Notes: generated from the sequence alone by a model not told the origin. 64,000 nucleotides of DNA from Saccharothrix sp. S26 (GCF_021390395.1 NZ_JAJUWT010000005.1:1-64000); one strand, 5' to 3'. Shown: positions 52,668 to 61,206, counted from the first letter of the stretch. Numbers and translations: made by a program.

Positions 52668-53972
52668 TCACTTGGATTCCAGGACCTCGTTGCGCGCCCG
52701 TTCGCCCGCCTTGGCCAGGGCCTCGTTCACCGGGGTGCTGCCGGACATGATCGCGGAGTGGGTCTCCTGCAGGATGTTCTGCAACGCCGCCGTGTGCGGT
52801 GAGACGGGGTTCTCCGCGCGCGTGTCGTGCGTGGTGAAGGAGAACCGGGACAGCTCGTCACCCGGGATGCCCTCCACGCCGAAGTACGCCTTGGTCACCG
52901 GTTCGGTCAGCGTCGCGGGCGTGATGCCGATGGACGCCAGCGCGGTCGCGCCGCCCTCGCCCGCCACGAAGGTCAGGAACTTCTTGGCCGCCGCGGCCTT
53001 GCCCTCGTCGATCGCGGCGTTGATGCCCAGGCCGGTCGGGTCGCCGAACGTGACCGGCTTGTCCTTCGACGACGCGTCGCGCTGCGGCGCGGGCGCGAAG
53101 CCCCACTGGAACGGCTGCGCGTCGCCCTTCTTCTGCTGTGCGATGAGCGTCGCCACGTACCAACTGCCCATCAGCATCGTCGCGGCCTGCTGGGTGCCGA
53201 ACTGCGCCTGGTACTGCAACGTGTTCGTGGTCGCCGTGCCGTAGTCCACCTGCGCGCCGGCCTGCTGCTGCTTCAGGGCGCGCTCGTAGTAGGGCGCGAG
53301 GTAGCCGTAGTCGCCGCTGTCGAGGTCGGCGCCGGGCGTCTGGGCCAACGCCAGGCCCTGCACGGTGGACTGCCAGGTGTGCTGGTAGGCCGCCTTGGCC
53401 TGGGAGCCCGCGGTCTTCAGGCCGGCCGCCAGGTCCGCCACCGCCTTCTCGTACTCCGCCCAGGTCCACGCCTCGCTGGGCGGCGTCACGCCGGCCGCGG
53501 CGAAGAGGTCCTTGTTGTAGTACAGGTACCAGGAGTCCTGGCGGTAGGGCACGGCGTAGGTGACACCGTCCACTTTGTAGTTGCCGAGACCGTTGACCCC
53601 GTCGCCGAGGCCGCTCGCGACGTCGGAGACGTCCAGCAGCTGCTCGCCCGCCTGGTAGGTGATGAAGTTCTTCAGGTTCTTCAGCACGTACAGGTCGGGT
53701 GCGCTGCCCGCGGCCAGGTCGGCGGTGAGCTGGGTGTCGTAGTTGGCGGCGTCGTACTCCTTGAACTCGATCTTCACGTCCGGGTTCTGCGCCTGGAACG
53801 CCTCGGCGAGCTTGGCGAACTCGGGCGTGGTCTTCATGCTCCACGCGCTCATCGTCAAGGTGACCGGGCCGCCGCTGTCGGCGGGTTCGTCGGCGCCGCA
53901 GGCGGTGGCGGTGAGCGTGAGGGCGGTGACGGCGGCCGCGATGGCGGTCCACTTCGGATGGCGGTGTCGCAT
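52668..53972 (-). CDS. Sugar ABC transporter solute-binding lipoprotein
   Basis: 434 residues, cluster-B extracellular solute-binding protein. A signal peptide ends in TATAC, with the lipid-anchored Cys at about 25. The mature part has VKIEFKEYDAANYDTQLTAD and GSAPDLYVL, then aromatic sugar-contact segments such as YRQDSWYLYYNKDLF. ATG 53972 is preferred over the in-frame GTG at 53981, because AGGAAG is spaced eight bases from it. It captures oligosaccharides for the two downstream permeases; neighbours suggest uronate-containing ligands. Confidence 0.9.
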   Translation of the reverse strand: MRHRHPKWTAIAAAVTALTLTATACGADEPADSGGPVTLTMSAWSMKTTPEFAKLAEAFQAQNPDVKIEFKEYDAANYDTQLTADLAAGSAPDLYVLKNLKNFITYQAGEQLLDVSDVASGLGDGVNGLGNYKVDGVTYAVPYRQDSWYLYYNKDLFAAAGVTPPSEAWTWAEYEKAVADLAAGLKTAGSQAKAAYQHTWQSTVQGLALAQTPGADLDSGDYGYLAPYYERALKQQQAGAQVDYGTATTNTLQYQAQFGTQQAATMLMGSWYVATLIAQQKKGDAQPFQWGFAPAPQRDASSKDKPVTFGDPTGLGINAAIDEGKAAAAKKFLTFVAGEGGATALASIGITPATLTEPVTKAYFGVEGIPGDELSRFSFTTHDTRAENPVSPHTAALQNILQETHSAIMSGSTPVNEALAKAGERARNEVLESK

Positions 53973-54029
53973 GTCCTTCACTTCCTGGTCGAGCCTCGGG
54001 GAGACGGGGGATGTGGCGGGTGCCGCCGG

Positions 54030-55988
54030 TCAGGGCAGCGCGACGCGGGTCCGCGCGCCGTCGGGCCACCGGGTGGCGACCCAGGTCGTCGATCCGCCGG
54101 AGGTGAGCCGGACCTCCGGTTCGGCGGACCACGACCCGTCGGTGCGCGTCAGTTCCAGCAGAGCGGCGCACCACTCGCCGGGCACGACGGGGCACCGCGC
54201 CCACGGGACCGCGGCGAGAGGGCCCAGCGGGCTCGCGTCGTCGTGCGTGGACAAGCCCGAGCCGGTGGTCGGTCCCAGGAGGACGACGAGCCTGGACCGC
54301 GTGCCGTCGGCGACGACGGCACCAGGGGTCTCGGTGGGCTGGGCGTCGGCTCCCGCGACGGGCCAGCCGGACAGCCGCAGGGCCGCGGGCGGGCGGTCCT
54401 CGGCGACGGCGTCCACCCGGACCAGGCGGACCTCCCACGGTCCGCGGACGAGCGAGTGCACGGTGACCGTGCCGGCGTCGTGGTGGCGGCCGGTCCAGCC
54501 GGAGCCGTGCCCCTGCTGGGCCTCGTCGGGTTCCAGCCAGCGCACGACGCCGGACGAGGACCCGACGGCCACGGCGACGCCGTCGGCGTCGACCACCCGG
54601 ACCGACCCGACGGCCATGCCGGACCGGTGTGACGCCCGGCCGTCAACGTCGAGCAGCACGACGGCCTGGTCGTGCGGATCGGCCCAGCTTTCGCGGTCCA
54701 GCAAGGGGCTGGTCGCGGTGGAGTAGCCGAGGCGGGCGTAGAGCGGGGAGTCGCCCCTGGTGTCGCCCGGTGCCGCGTGGTCCGTGCCGTGGTTGACGAC
54801 CCGGACGACGCCGTCCGCGGCCGTGCCGCTGACCAGCCAGCCCGGAGCTGTGACGGCCCGCACGTAGTCGGCCCGCTCCACCGGCAGCGGCAGTTCCCCG
54901 GCGGCCCACACCGGGTGGTCGGCGGGCAGGGCCAGGCCGAGCATGCCCTTGACCGCCCAGTACGGCGAGCCGGGGCCCGAGTACGCCTGCGCGATGCGCG
55001 GCCACCGGCCGTGCCAGCCCAGCGGCAGCAGGCCGTGCTCGTCGAGCGCGCCGCGGTCGAGGAAGTGGCGCACGACGCCGGTCGCGGCCCGGCGCAGCAC
55101 ACCGGGCGGGGTGGACGGCACCTCGGCGAGGACGCCCGCCCAGAACGGCGCGGCGGCGGCGAACCGGTAGGTCAGGCTGCGGCCCTGCACCAGCGGCGAG
55201 CCGTCCGCGCCGACGAGGTGGACGGCGTCGAGCAGGAAGCGGTCCAGCAGCGCGGTGTCGCGTTCCCGGCGGGCCTCGGCGAACCCGGCCGAGCCCGGCA
55301 TCCGCGCCCACAGCAGCGGGTAGACGTGCAGCGCCCAGCCGACGTAGTGGTCGAACGCGCGCTCGTGGCCGTCGGCCATCCAGCCGTCCTCACGCAGGAA
55401 GCCGTCGTGGGTGGCGAGGTCCTCGGCGACGTCGTCGGCCGACCAGGGCCCGCCGACCGAGCGCAGGAACGCCTGCACGACCAGCCGGAACCACACCCAG
55501 TTGATCCGCGGGTAGGTCGGGTCGCCCACGGCGGGCGCCAGGTAGTCCACGACCCGCTCTCGCACGCCGGCGTCGAGCCGGTCCCACAGCCACGGGCGGG
55601 TCAGGTCCAGGGCCAGCGCCAGCGAGGCGGCTTCGACCTTGGCCTGCGGGTGCTCGTCCAGCCGCACCCAGCGCTCCGGGGAGCGGGGGTCGGTGCCGGC
55701 CGCGATGCCCTCGGCGTAGAACTCGGCCAGGCCGTCCGGGTCGGCCCCGTGCTCACCCGCGAGCCGGAACCCGGCGAGCAGGAACGTGCGGGCGAAGCCC
55801 TCCAGGCCGTCCACGTCGGTCCCGTAGCCGCCCGCCGGTCCGGGCAGAGTGATCCGCGCGTGCCCGGGCGACGAGAACGGGCGCACGGCGCGCAGCATCG
55901 CGTCGGCGGCGCCCGCCCAGTCCTCGCGGGTCCACCCGCCCGGCGCGGTCGGGGATGCGTCTGCCCTCAAGAGGGGTTCCGGCGGCAT
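54030..55988 (-). CDS. DUF2264 family protein, second copy
   Basis: 652 residues, paralogue of the protein at 8225-10078 with the same DGLEGFARTFLLA block (about 60-72), GVARMPGSAGF-type central segments and a beta-rich C-terminal third. There is no signal peptide; cytosolic. As with the first copy, the domain is, to my recollection, that of GH154 beta-glucuronidases. It is the first gene of the transporter operon (57-base gap to the solute-binding protein), so it should act on imported oligosaccharides. ATG 55988 has AAGGA seven bases upstream. Its promoter region, shared with the divergent regulator, holds a 9-bp dyad. Confidence 0.8.
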   Translation of the reverse strand: MPPEPLLRADASPTAPGGWTREDWAGAADAMLRAVRPFSSPGHARITLPGPAGGYGTDVDGLEGFARTFLLAGFRLAGEHGADPDGLAEFYAEGIAAGTDPRSPERWVRLDEHPQAKVEAASLALALDLTRPWLWDRLDAGVRERVVDYLAPAVGDPTYPRINWVWFRLVVQAFLRSVGGPWSADDVAEDLATHDGFLREDGWMADGHERAFDHYVGWALHVYPLLWARMPGSAGFAEARRERDTALLDRFLLDAVHLVGADGSPLVQGRSLTYRFAAAAPFWAGVLAEVPSTPPGVLRRAATGVVRHFLDRGALDEHGLLPLGWHGRWPRIAQAYSGPGSPYWAVKGMLGLALPADHPVWAAGELPLPVERADYVRAVTAPGWLVSGTAADGVVRVVNHGTDHAAPGDTRGDSPLYARLGYSTATSPLLDRESWADPHDQAVVLLDVDGRASHRSGMAVGSVRVVDADGVAVAVGSSSGVVRWLEPDEAQQGHGSGWTGRHHDAGTVTVHSLVRGPWEVRLVRVDAVAEDRPPAALRLSGWPVAGADAQPTETPGAVVADGTRSRLVVLLGPTTGSGLSTHDDASPLGPLAAVPWARCPVVPGEWCAALLELTRTDGSWSAEPEVRLTSGGSTTWVATRWPDGARTRVALP

Positions 55989-56016
55989 GTGACTGTCCTT
56001 CAGCGTCGAAGGCGTT

Positions 56017-56053
56017 CGATCAAAAGATGCACAGTTGCTTTCGTTTTTGATCG
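56017..56053. promoter_or_regulatory. Dyad operator, divergent promoter of transporter operon and regulator
   Basis: CGATCAAAA (56017-56025) and TTTTGATCG (56045-56053) form a perfect 9-bp inverted repeat in an AT-rich island, arm centres 28 bases apart. It lies 29 bases before the DUF2264 start and is the likely site of the DeoR/LacI-hybrid regulator at 56254. Confidence 0.6.
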
Positions 56054-56206
56054 CTTTGGCTGTCAAGTAGTAAATACGTGCAGGAGCGATCGTGTCAAGA
56101 CTCACACGAACACTCAGCCGCCCGGAACGGCCCGGCCTGTCGGCGTCCGGCGTCACGGCGGCCCGCCCACATAATTGGGTCACGATCAACGACAGGAGGA
56201 CGCGCG

Positions 56207-56257
56207 GTGACGAGAGCGCGCACGGGGACGGCGCGGCCGAAGGCGGTCGCGTGGTGA
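56207..56257 (+). CDS. Possible 16-codon leader ORF coupled to the regulator
   Basis: GTG 56207 has the best ribosome-binding site of this region (AGGAGG at 56194-56199, seven bases away) and encodes MTRARTGTARPKAVAW. Its TGA overlaps the regulator GTG 56254 as GTGA. The regulator itself has only a weak site, so ribosomes may reach it through this short frame. The alternative is that the AGGAGG serves a regulator start that has been frameshifted. Confidence 0.4.
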   Translation: MTRARTGTARPKAVAW

Positions 56258-57363
56258 ACCCCGAGTCCCGCACGCTGGCGGCCAAGAGGCGCGCGTCCAT
56301 CCTGGAGGCGCTGCACCGCGACGGCATGGTCCGCATCTCCGACCTCAGCGAGAAGATGGGCGTCACCGCCGTGACGCTGCGCCGCGACATCGCCCACCTC
56401 GACGGGGAGGGCCTGCTGCGCCGGGTGCACGGCGGCGCGACGCTCCCCACCGCCGAACTCCTGCCGCCCGGCGTGCAGCCCTTGGAGGTCACCCCGGAGC
56501 CCTCGTACCCGGGTGCTGCGGGCATGTTGGTCCCCTCGCTCGACTACTACTGGCCGGAAGTGGTCCGCGGCGCGGAAGAGGAAGCCTCCGCCCACGGCCT
56601 GCGCATCCTCCTGCGCGGGTCGTCCTACGGCAGCGCGGACGACCGGCCCCAGCTGGAGCGGCTGCTCGACAACGAGGACGTGTGCGGGCTCATCGCCGCG
56701 CCGAGCCTGACCGCGCCGTCCGCGGCGGCCACGATCGAGTGGCTGAGCACCATCGACACGCCGGTCGTGCTCGTCGAACGGGTCGCCACAGTCGGCCCGC
56801 GCCAGGCCGTGGTGGAGTCCGTGGTGTCCGACCACGCGCTGGGCGCGGCCATGGCCGTGCACCACCTCGTGTCGTTGGGCCACCGCAAGGTCGGCGTGGT
56901 GACCAGTGCGAACAGCCCGACGTCACCGCACGTGCACCGCGGTTGGCTGGACGCCTGCGCCGAGACCGGGCTCGACCCGCGGTCCACCGTGGACACCGCC
57001 GTCCCCGCGCCCGGCACGCCGGGGTGGGACACCGCGCTGGACGAGGTGCTCGACGGGGTGGCCTCCACCGGCACCACGGCGGTGCTCGTGCACGCCGACA
57101 GCGAGGCGATGGCCCTGGTGCAGCGCGCCGAGCAGCGCGGCGTGCAGGTGCCGTCCGAGTTGTCGGTGGTGGCCTACGACGACGAGGTGGCGGCGTTGTT
57201 CACCCCGCCGCTCACCGCCGTGCGCCCGGCGCGGCGCTCGATCGGGCGGGCGGCGGTGTCGCTGCTGGCCGCCCGCCTGCACGACCCGGACCGCCCGGCG
57301 CACCGGGTGGTGATCACGCCCTCGCTGCGGGTGCGCGGCTCGTCGGTCCCGCCGCCCGGCTGA
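56254..57363 (+). CDS. Hybrid regulator: DeoR helix-turn-helix with LacI-type sensor (copy 1)
   Basis: 369 residues. Residues 10-65 are a DeoR winged helix (RISDLSEKMGVTAVTLRRDI, then GLLRRVHGG). From about 90 it is a LacI/periplasmic-binding-type ligand domain: MLVPSLDYYWPEVVRGAEEE, VVLVERV, VTSANSPTSPHVHRG, VVAYDDEVAALFTPPLTAVR. Divergent from the transporter operon; paralogous to 59100. Probable repressor of uronate-oligosaccharide uptake, sensing the sugar directly rather than a phosphosugar as ordinary DeoR proteins do. GTG 56254 is used (56251 is equally possible). It ends three bases before the convergent kduD. Confidence 0.82.
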   Translation: MNPESRTLAAKRRASILEALHRDGMVRISDLSEKMGVTAVTLRRDIAHLDGEGLLRRVHGGATLPTAELLPPGVQPLEVTPEPSYPGAAGMLVPSLDYYWPEVVRGAEEEASAHGLRILLRGSSYGSADDRPQLERLLDNEDVCGLIAAPSLTAPSAAATIEWLSTIDTPVVLVERVATVGPRQAVVESVVSDHALGAAMAVHHLVSLGHRKVGVVTSANSPTSPHVHRGWLDACAETGLDPRSTVDTAVPAPGTPGWDTALDEVLDGVASTGTTAVLVHADSEAMALVQRAEQRGVQVPSELSVVAYDDEVAALFTPPLTAVRPARRSIGRAAVSLLAARLHDPDRPAHRVVITPSLRVRGSSVPPPG

Positions 57364-57366
57364 CCG

Positions 57367-58137
57367 TCACCGGGCCAGCCAGCCGCCGTCCACGGGCAGC
57401 ACGACGCCGTGGACGTAGTCCGCCGCGCGGGAGCACAGGAACAGCACCGCGCCGGCGACGTCCTCCGGCTCGGCCCAGCGCCCGGCCGGGATGCGCTCCA
57501 GGATCGAGCGGTTGCGGTCGGGGTCGGCGCGCAGGGCGTCGGTGTTGTCGGTGCTGACGTAGCCGGGCGCGACGGCGTTGACGTTGACGCCCCGGTGGGC
57601 CCACTCGTTGGCCAGCGCCTTGGTCAGCCCCGCCACGGCCGACTTGGACGCGGTGTAGCCGGGCACGGTGATGCCGCCCTGGAAGCTCAGCATCGACGCG
57701 ATGTTGACGATCCGGCCCGACCCGCGGGCCAGCATCGCGCGGCCGACGTCACGCGACAGCGTCCACGTGGCGCGCAGGTTGACGTCGAGCACGTGGTCGA
57801 AGTCCGCGTCGGCGTGCTCGGCGGCGGGCGCGCGGCGGATCGTGCCGCCGTTGTTGACCAGCACGTCCACCTCCCGCGCGGCCAGCAGCGCGCCCAGCTC
57901 GGCCACCTGCCCGTGGTCGGACAGGTCGGTCCGGACCGGGGTGAACACGCGTCCCTCGGCCTCGACCGCGGCCCGCGCCGGGCTGTCGCACTCGGGCATG
58001 GCCGAGCTGACGCCGATCACGTCCGCGCCCGCCGCCGCCAGCAGCCGTGCCACGGCCAACCCGATGCCCCGGCTGGCCCCCGTGACGGCGGCGGTCCTGC
58101 CGGTCAGGTCGAGCAGGCCGGCCACCTCGGGCGTCAT
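57367..58137 (-). CDS. kduD: 2-dehydro-3-deoxy-D-gluconate 5-dehydrogenase (KduD), SDR family
   Basis: 256 residues. TGASRGIG (about 18-25) is the cofactor loop, NNGG near 95 replaces NNAG, and the catalytic Ser is in NIASMLSFQGG, with YTASK near 159-163. VPGYTASKSAVAGLTKALANEW and the ending LPVDGGWLAR follow KduD. It converts 3-deoxy-D-glycero-2,5-hexodiulosonate (from KduI) to 2-keto-3-deoxygluconate with NAD(P)H. ATG 58137 overlaps the kduI stop as ATGA, so the two are coupled. Cytosolic. Confidence 0.88.
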   Translation of the reverse strand: MTPEVAGLLDLTGRTAAVTGASRGIGLAVARLLAAAGADVIGVSSAMPECDSPARAAVEAEGRVFTPVRTDLSDHGQVAELGALLAAREVDVLVNNGGTIRRAPAAEHADADFDHVLDVNLRATWTLSRDVGRAMLARGSGRIVNIASMLSFQGGITVPGYTASKSAVAGLTKALANEWAHRGVNVNAVAPGYVSTDNTDALRADPDRNRSILERIPAGRWAEPEDVAGAVLFLCSRAADYVHGVVLPVDGGWLAR

Positions 58138-58964
58138 CGCAGCGCCGCCGCGGGGTGCGGGTCCATGTCGTCGAACGCCTGGTTCTCCCCCGCCATCGCC
58201 CACACGAAGCTGTACGCGGCCGTGCCCACGCCGCTGTGCACCGACCACGGCGGGGAGATCACCGCCTGCCGGTCGGCCACGACCAGGTGCCGGGTCTCGG
58301 TCGGCTCACCCAGCAGGTGCACCACGCGGGCGTCCTCGGGCAGGCCGAAGTAGAGGTAGACCTCCATGCGCCGCTCGTGGGTGTGCGCGGGCATGGTGTT
58401 CCACATGCTGCCGGGGTGCAGCGTGGTCACGCCCATCACGACCTGGCAGCTGCGGACGCCGTTCTCGTGGATGTACTGCGTCAACGTGCGGCGGTTCGAC
58501 GTGAGCGGGTCGCCCAGCTCGCGGACCGTGCCGCCGCCCGGCTCGACCAGCACCGTCGGGTGGGTCGTGTGCGCGGGCGCGGAGAACAGGTAGAACGCGG
58601 CGGGCGCGGCCTCGTCGTCGGACGCGAACGACACCTCCTCGGCACCCCGCCCGACGTACAGGCACGCGGTCGGCTCCAGCCGGTGCTCCACGCCGTCCAC
58701 CGTCACCGTGCCCGGACCGCCGACGTTGACGATCCCGGCCTCGCGGCGGTCGAAGAAGCGCTCCGACTTCAGCTCGGGGAACGCCGGCAGCCGCAGCGGA
58801 CCCGTGCGCGGCAGCGCGCCCACCAGCACGACCCGGTCGTGGTGGCTGTGCACCGCGCGCACCTCGTCGTCGGCGAACAGGTCTTCGACCAGGTAGTGCC
58901 GCCGCAGGTCGTCCGTGGTCATGGACGGCACCTGCTGCGGCGCGGTCGCGTAGCGCTGCTCCAC
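58134..58964 (-). CDS. kduI: 5-keto-4-deoxyuronate isomerase (KduI)
   Basis: 276 residues, double-cupin isomerase of normal length. MPAHTHERRMEVYLYF (about 190-205) holds the His/His/Glu zinc ligands, and TLHPGSMWN precedes it. It isomerises the 4-deoxy-5-keto-uronate formed from unsaturated uronates to the hexodiulosonate used by KduD. GTG 58964 has GGAAGG nine bases upstream; an earlier in-frame GTG at 58997 lacks a ribosome-binding site. It is divergent from the second hybrid regulator. Confidence 0.92.
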   Translation of the reverse strand: MEQRYATAPQQVPSMTTDDLRRHYLVEDLFADDEVRAVHSHHDRVVLVGALPRTGPLRLPAFPELKSERFFDRREAGIVNVGGPGTVTVDGVEHRLEPTACLYVGRGAEEVSFASDDEAAPAAFYLFSAPAHTTHPTVLVEPGGGTVRELGDPLTSNRRTLTQYIHENGVRSCQVVMGVTTLHPGSMWNTMPAHTHERRMEVYLYFGLPEDARVVHLLGEPTETRHLVVADRQAVISPPWSVHSGVGTAAYSFVWAMAGENQAFDDMDPHPAAALR

Positions 58965-59026
58965 GTGCGTCGCCTTCCTTCCGTCAGGTCGTTTCACTCA
59001 GTCAGAAACAGTCAATCTCAGACACA

Positions 59027-59055
59027 AAGCAAGTACAAGACTGTACAGTTTGCTT
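59027..59055. promoter_or_regulatory. Nested dyads, divergent promoter of kduID and regulator copy 2
   Basis: AAGCAA (59027-59032) with TTGCTT (59050-59055) encloses GTACA (59033-59037) with TGTAC (59042-59046). A GATCAG direct repeat follows at 59061-59076. The region is AT-rich compared with its surroundings and is the likely control site for kduI-kduD and the regulator. Confidence 0.5.
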
Positions 59056-59099
59056 GTTACGATCAGTTTCGATCAGGTCGACGAGATGAGCAGGCGGTC

Positions 59100-60224
59100 A
59101 TGGCGGACAAACCGGGTGGGGAGGCGAAGGGCTCGATGCTGCCCGCCGCCCGACGGCAGTGGCTGCTGGAGCACCTGGACGGCCGGGGCGTCGTGCGCAT
59201 CTCGCACATCGCCCGCGCCATGGGCGTCACCCCGGTCACCGTGCGGCGGGACGTGAACGACCTGGCCGCCGAAGGCCTGGTGGAACGGGTGCACGGCGGG
59301 GTCCGGCTCGTCGCCGCCGAGCCCGTCGAACCGTCCGGCGCGCAGCCCTCGCCCGCGATCGGGATGGTGGTGCCGTCACTGGACTACTACTGGCCCGAGG
59401 TCATCCGCGGCGCGCAGGACACCGCGCACGACCGGCGGGCCCGACTGGTGCTGCGCGGCGCGTCGTACCAGGTGGACGACGTGCGGCACCAGGTGGAGTG
59501 GATGATCGGCACCGGCGCGGTCGACGCGCTGCTGGTCGCGCCGCCCACCCGCGGCGCGGGGGCCGAGGAGCTGGTCGCCTGGCTGACGGCCCTGCCCGTC
59601 CCGGTCGTGCTGGTCGAGCGGTCCGCGGTCACCGGCCCCTACCGGCAGCACGTCGAGTCGGTGCGCACCGACCACGCGGCGGGCGCGGAGCTGGCCGTCC
59701 GCCACCTGCACGCCCAGGGTCACCGGTGCATCGGGCTGGCCATCAGCGCGAGCAGCCCCACGTCCGCCCAGATCCGCGACGGCTGGCACCACGCCATGGC
59801 GGACCTCGGCCTGCTGCCCGCGCCGGAGGCGCTGGTCGCGGCCTACTACGAGCCGGGCTGGGCCGTCGACGTCGACCGGGTGCTGGACCTGTGCGCCGAG
59901 CACCGCGCCACCGCGCTGGTCGTGCACTCCGACCGGGAGGCGGTGTCGCTGGTGCAGCGCGCGGAGGAGCGGGGCGTCCGGGTGCCCGCCGACCTCTCGG
60001 TCGTGGCCTACGACGACGAGGTGGCGAGGTTCGCCCACCCGCCGCTCACCGCCATGCGCCCCCCGAAGTACGCCGTCGGCAGCACGGCCGTGGACCTCGT
60101 GCTGGCCAGGCTGGCGCAGGGCCCCGACCGGCCGGTCCGCCGGGTCGTGCTCAGCTCCGAGCTGCGCGAACGCGCGTCGACCAGCGCCCGTGCCGGGCTG
60201 ATCACCGCACACCCGCCGCGCTGA
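59100..60224 (+). CDS. Hybrid regulator: DeoR helix-turn-helix with LacI-type sensor (copy 2)
   Basis: 374 residues, paralogue of the protein at 56254. The winged helix (RISHIARAMGVTPVTVRRDV, then GLVERVHGG) is at about 30-72. The sensor domain starts near 90 with GMVVPSLDYYWPEVIRGAQD and ends with LSVVAYDDEVARFAHPPLTAMR. The two copies share the unusual VPSLDYYWPEV segment, so they arose by duplication and probably sense related sugars. It is divergent from kduI-kduD, and its last 23 bases overlap the convergent kdgK gene. ATG 59100 is used. Confidence 0.82.
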   Translation: MADKPGGEAKGSMLPAARRQWLLEHLDGRGVVRISHIARAMGVTPVTVRRDVNDLAAEGLVERVHGGVRLVAAEPVEPSGAQPSPAIGMVVPSLDYYWPEVIRGAQDTAHDRRARLVLRGASYQVDDVRHQVEWMIGTGAVDALLVAPPTRGAGAEELVAWLTALPVPVVLVERSAVTGPYRQHVESVRTDHAAGAELAVRHLHAQGHRCIGLAISASSPTSAQIRDGWHHAMADLGLLPAPEALVAAYYEPGWAVDVDRVLDLCAEHRATALVVHSDREAVSLVQRAEERGVRVPADLSVVAYDDEVARFAHPPLTAMRPPKYAVGSTAVDLVLARLAQGPDRPVRRVVLSSELRERASTSARAGLITAHPPR

Positions 60225-61161
60225 CCCGGGCGGCGGCCCAGGTGGTCGCGTCGGCGGCGAGCAGCCGGGCCACGTCGGCCGGCGGCAGCGGCACGGCGAC
60301 GTCGGACAGGGTGCACAGCGCCCCCGCCGCGGCCAAGTGGCCCGACCGCAGGCGGCGGGCGGCCGGTTCGCCCGCCAGGTGGGCCGCGAGGTACCCGGCG
60401 GCGAAGGCGTCGCCCGCGCCGACGGGTTCGACCACGTCCACGGCGAGGGCGGGCTCGAACACCGGTGCCGCGCCCGCCTCCAGCACGGTCGCGCCGGCCG
60501 CGCCCTGCTTGACGACCAGCGTGCCGGGCTCGGGCAGCACCTCGCGGACGGCGGCCGGCTCGGCGACACCCCACAGCGCCTCGGCCTCGTCGTCGCCGAC
60601 CAGGACGATGTCGGCCTTGGCGGCCAGGCCGCGCAGCACGTCCGGGCCCGCGGGCCCCCACAGGGCGGGCCGCCAGTTCACGTCGAACGACGTCGTGACG
60701 CCGGGGTGGTCCAGCAGCGCGTGCACGAGCGCCAGGCAGGACGGCGACAGCGCGGCCGTGATGCCGGTGAGGTGCACGGCGCGGACCCCGTCCAGGTCGA
60801 GGAGGTCGACCACCTCGGGCCCGAGCGCGGACGCGGCGGAACCGGCGCGGTAGTAGCGCATGGCGCTGCCCGCCTTGCCCGTCTCCTTGACGTACAGGCC
60901 GGTGGGGCGGGTGGGGTCGACCCGCACGCGCGAGACGTCCACGCCGGCCGCCGCCACGGACGAGACGACCGCCCGGCCGAACGGGTCGTCGCCGACCGCG
61001 CTCACCCAGCCGACCCCGACGCCGAGCGCCGCCAGGGCGCAGGCCACGTTGGACTCCGCGCCGCCGATGCCGCGCACCCAGGTCCGGACCTCCTCGGCGG
61101 GCCCGGCCTCCGCCGGCGTGAACACGGCCATCGTCTCGCCCACGCACAGCACCGCGACCAC
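60202..61161 (-). CDS. kdgK: 2-keto-3-deoxygluconate kinase (PfkB family)
   Basis: 319 residues, ribokinase fold. The sugar-binding GGAESNVACALAALG (about 33-47) and the anion-hole/catalytic motif PVGAGDAFAAGY (about 256-267, Asp as base) are both intact. It phosphorylates KDG from KduD to KDPG, the entry to Entner-Doudoroff cleavage; KDPG aldolase is not in the window. GTG 61161 has GAGGAG five bases upstream. It overlaps the convergent regulator by 23 bases and is divergent from the BNR_4 gene. Confidence 0.88.
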   Translation of the reverse strand: MVAVLCVGETMAVFTPAEAGPAEEVRTWVRGIGGAESNVACALAALGVGVGWVSAVGDDPFGRAVVSSVAAAGVDVSRVRVDPTRPTGLYVKETGKAGSAMRYYRAGSAASALGPEVVDLLDLDGVRAVHLTGITAALSPSCLALVHALLDHPGVTTSFDVNWRPALWGPAGPDVLRGLAAKADIVLVGDDEAEALWGVAEPAAVREVLPEPGTLVVKQGAAGATVLEAGAAPVFEPALAVDVVEPVGAGDAFAAGYLAAHLAGEPAARRLRSGHLAAAGALCTLSDVAVPLPPADVARLLAADATTWAAARVSAAGVR

Positions 61162-61190
61162 TTCGACTCCTCAGGGTTCAGACTCCCGAC

Positions 61191-61206
61191 GAAACGATCG
61201 TAAACG
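61191..61206. promoter_or_regulatory. CGATCGTAA-type candidate operator, kdgK/BNR_4 divergent region
   Basis: GAAACGATCGTAAACG contains the palindrome ACGATCGT and lies 30 bases before kdgK in an AT-rich stretch. A very similar GAAAGCGATCGTAAGC occurs before the deoR gene at 28800. With the GATC-rich dyads at 56.0 and 59.0 kb it suggests a family of related DeoR-type sites. Confidence 0.45.
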
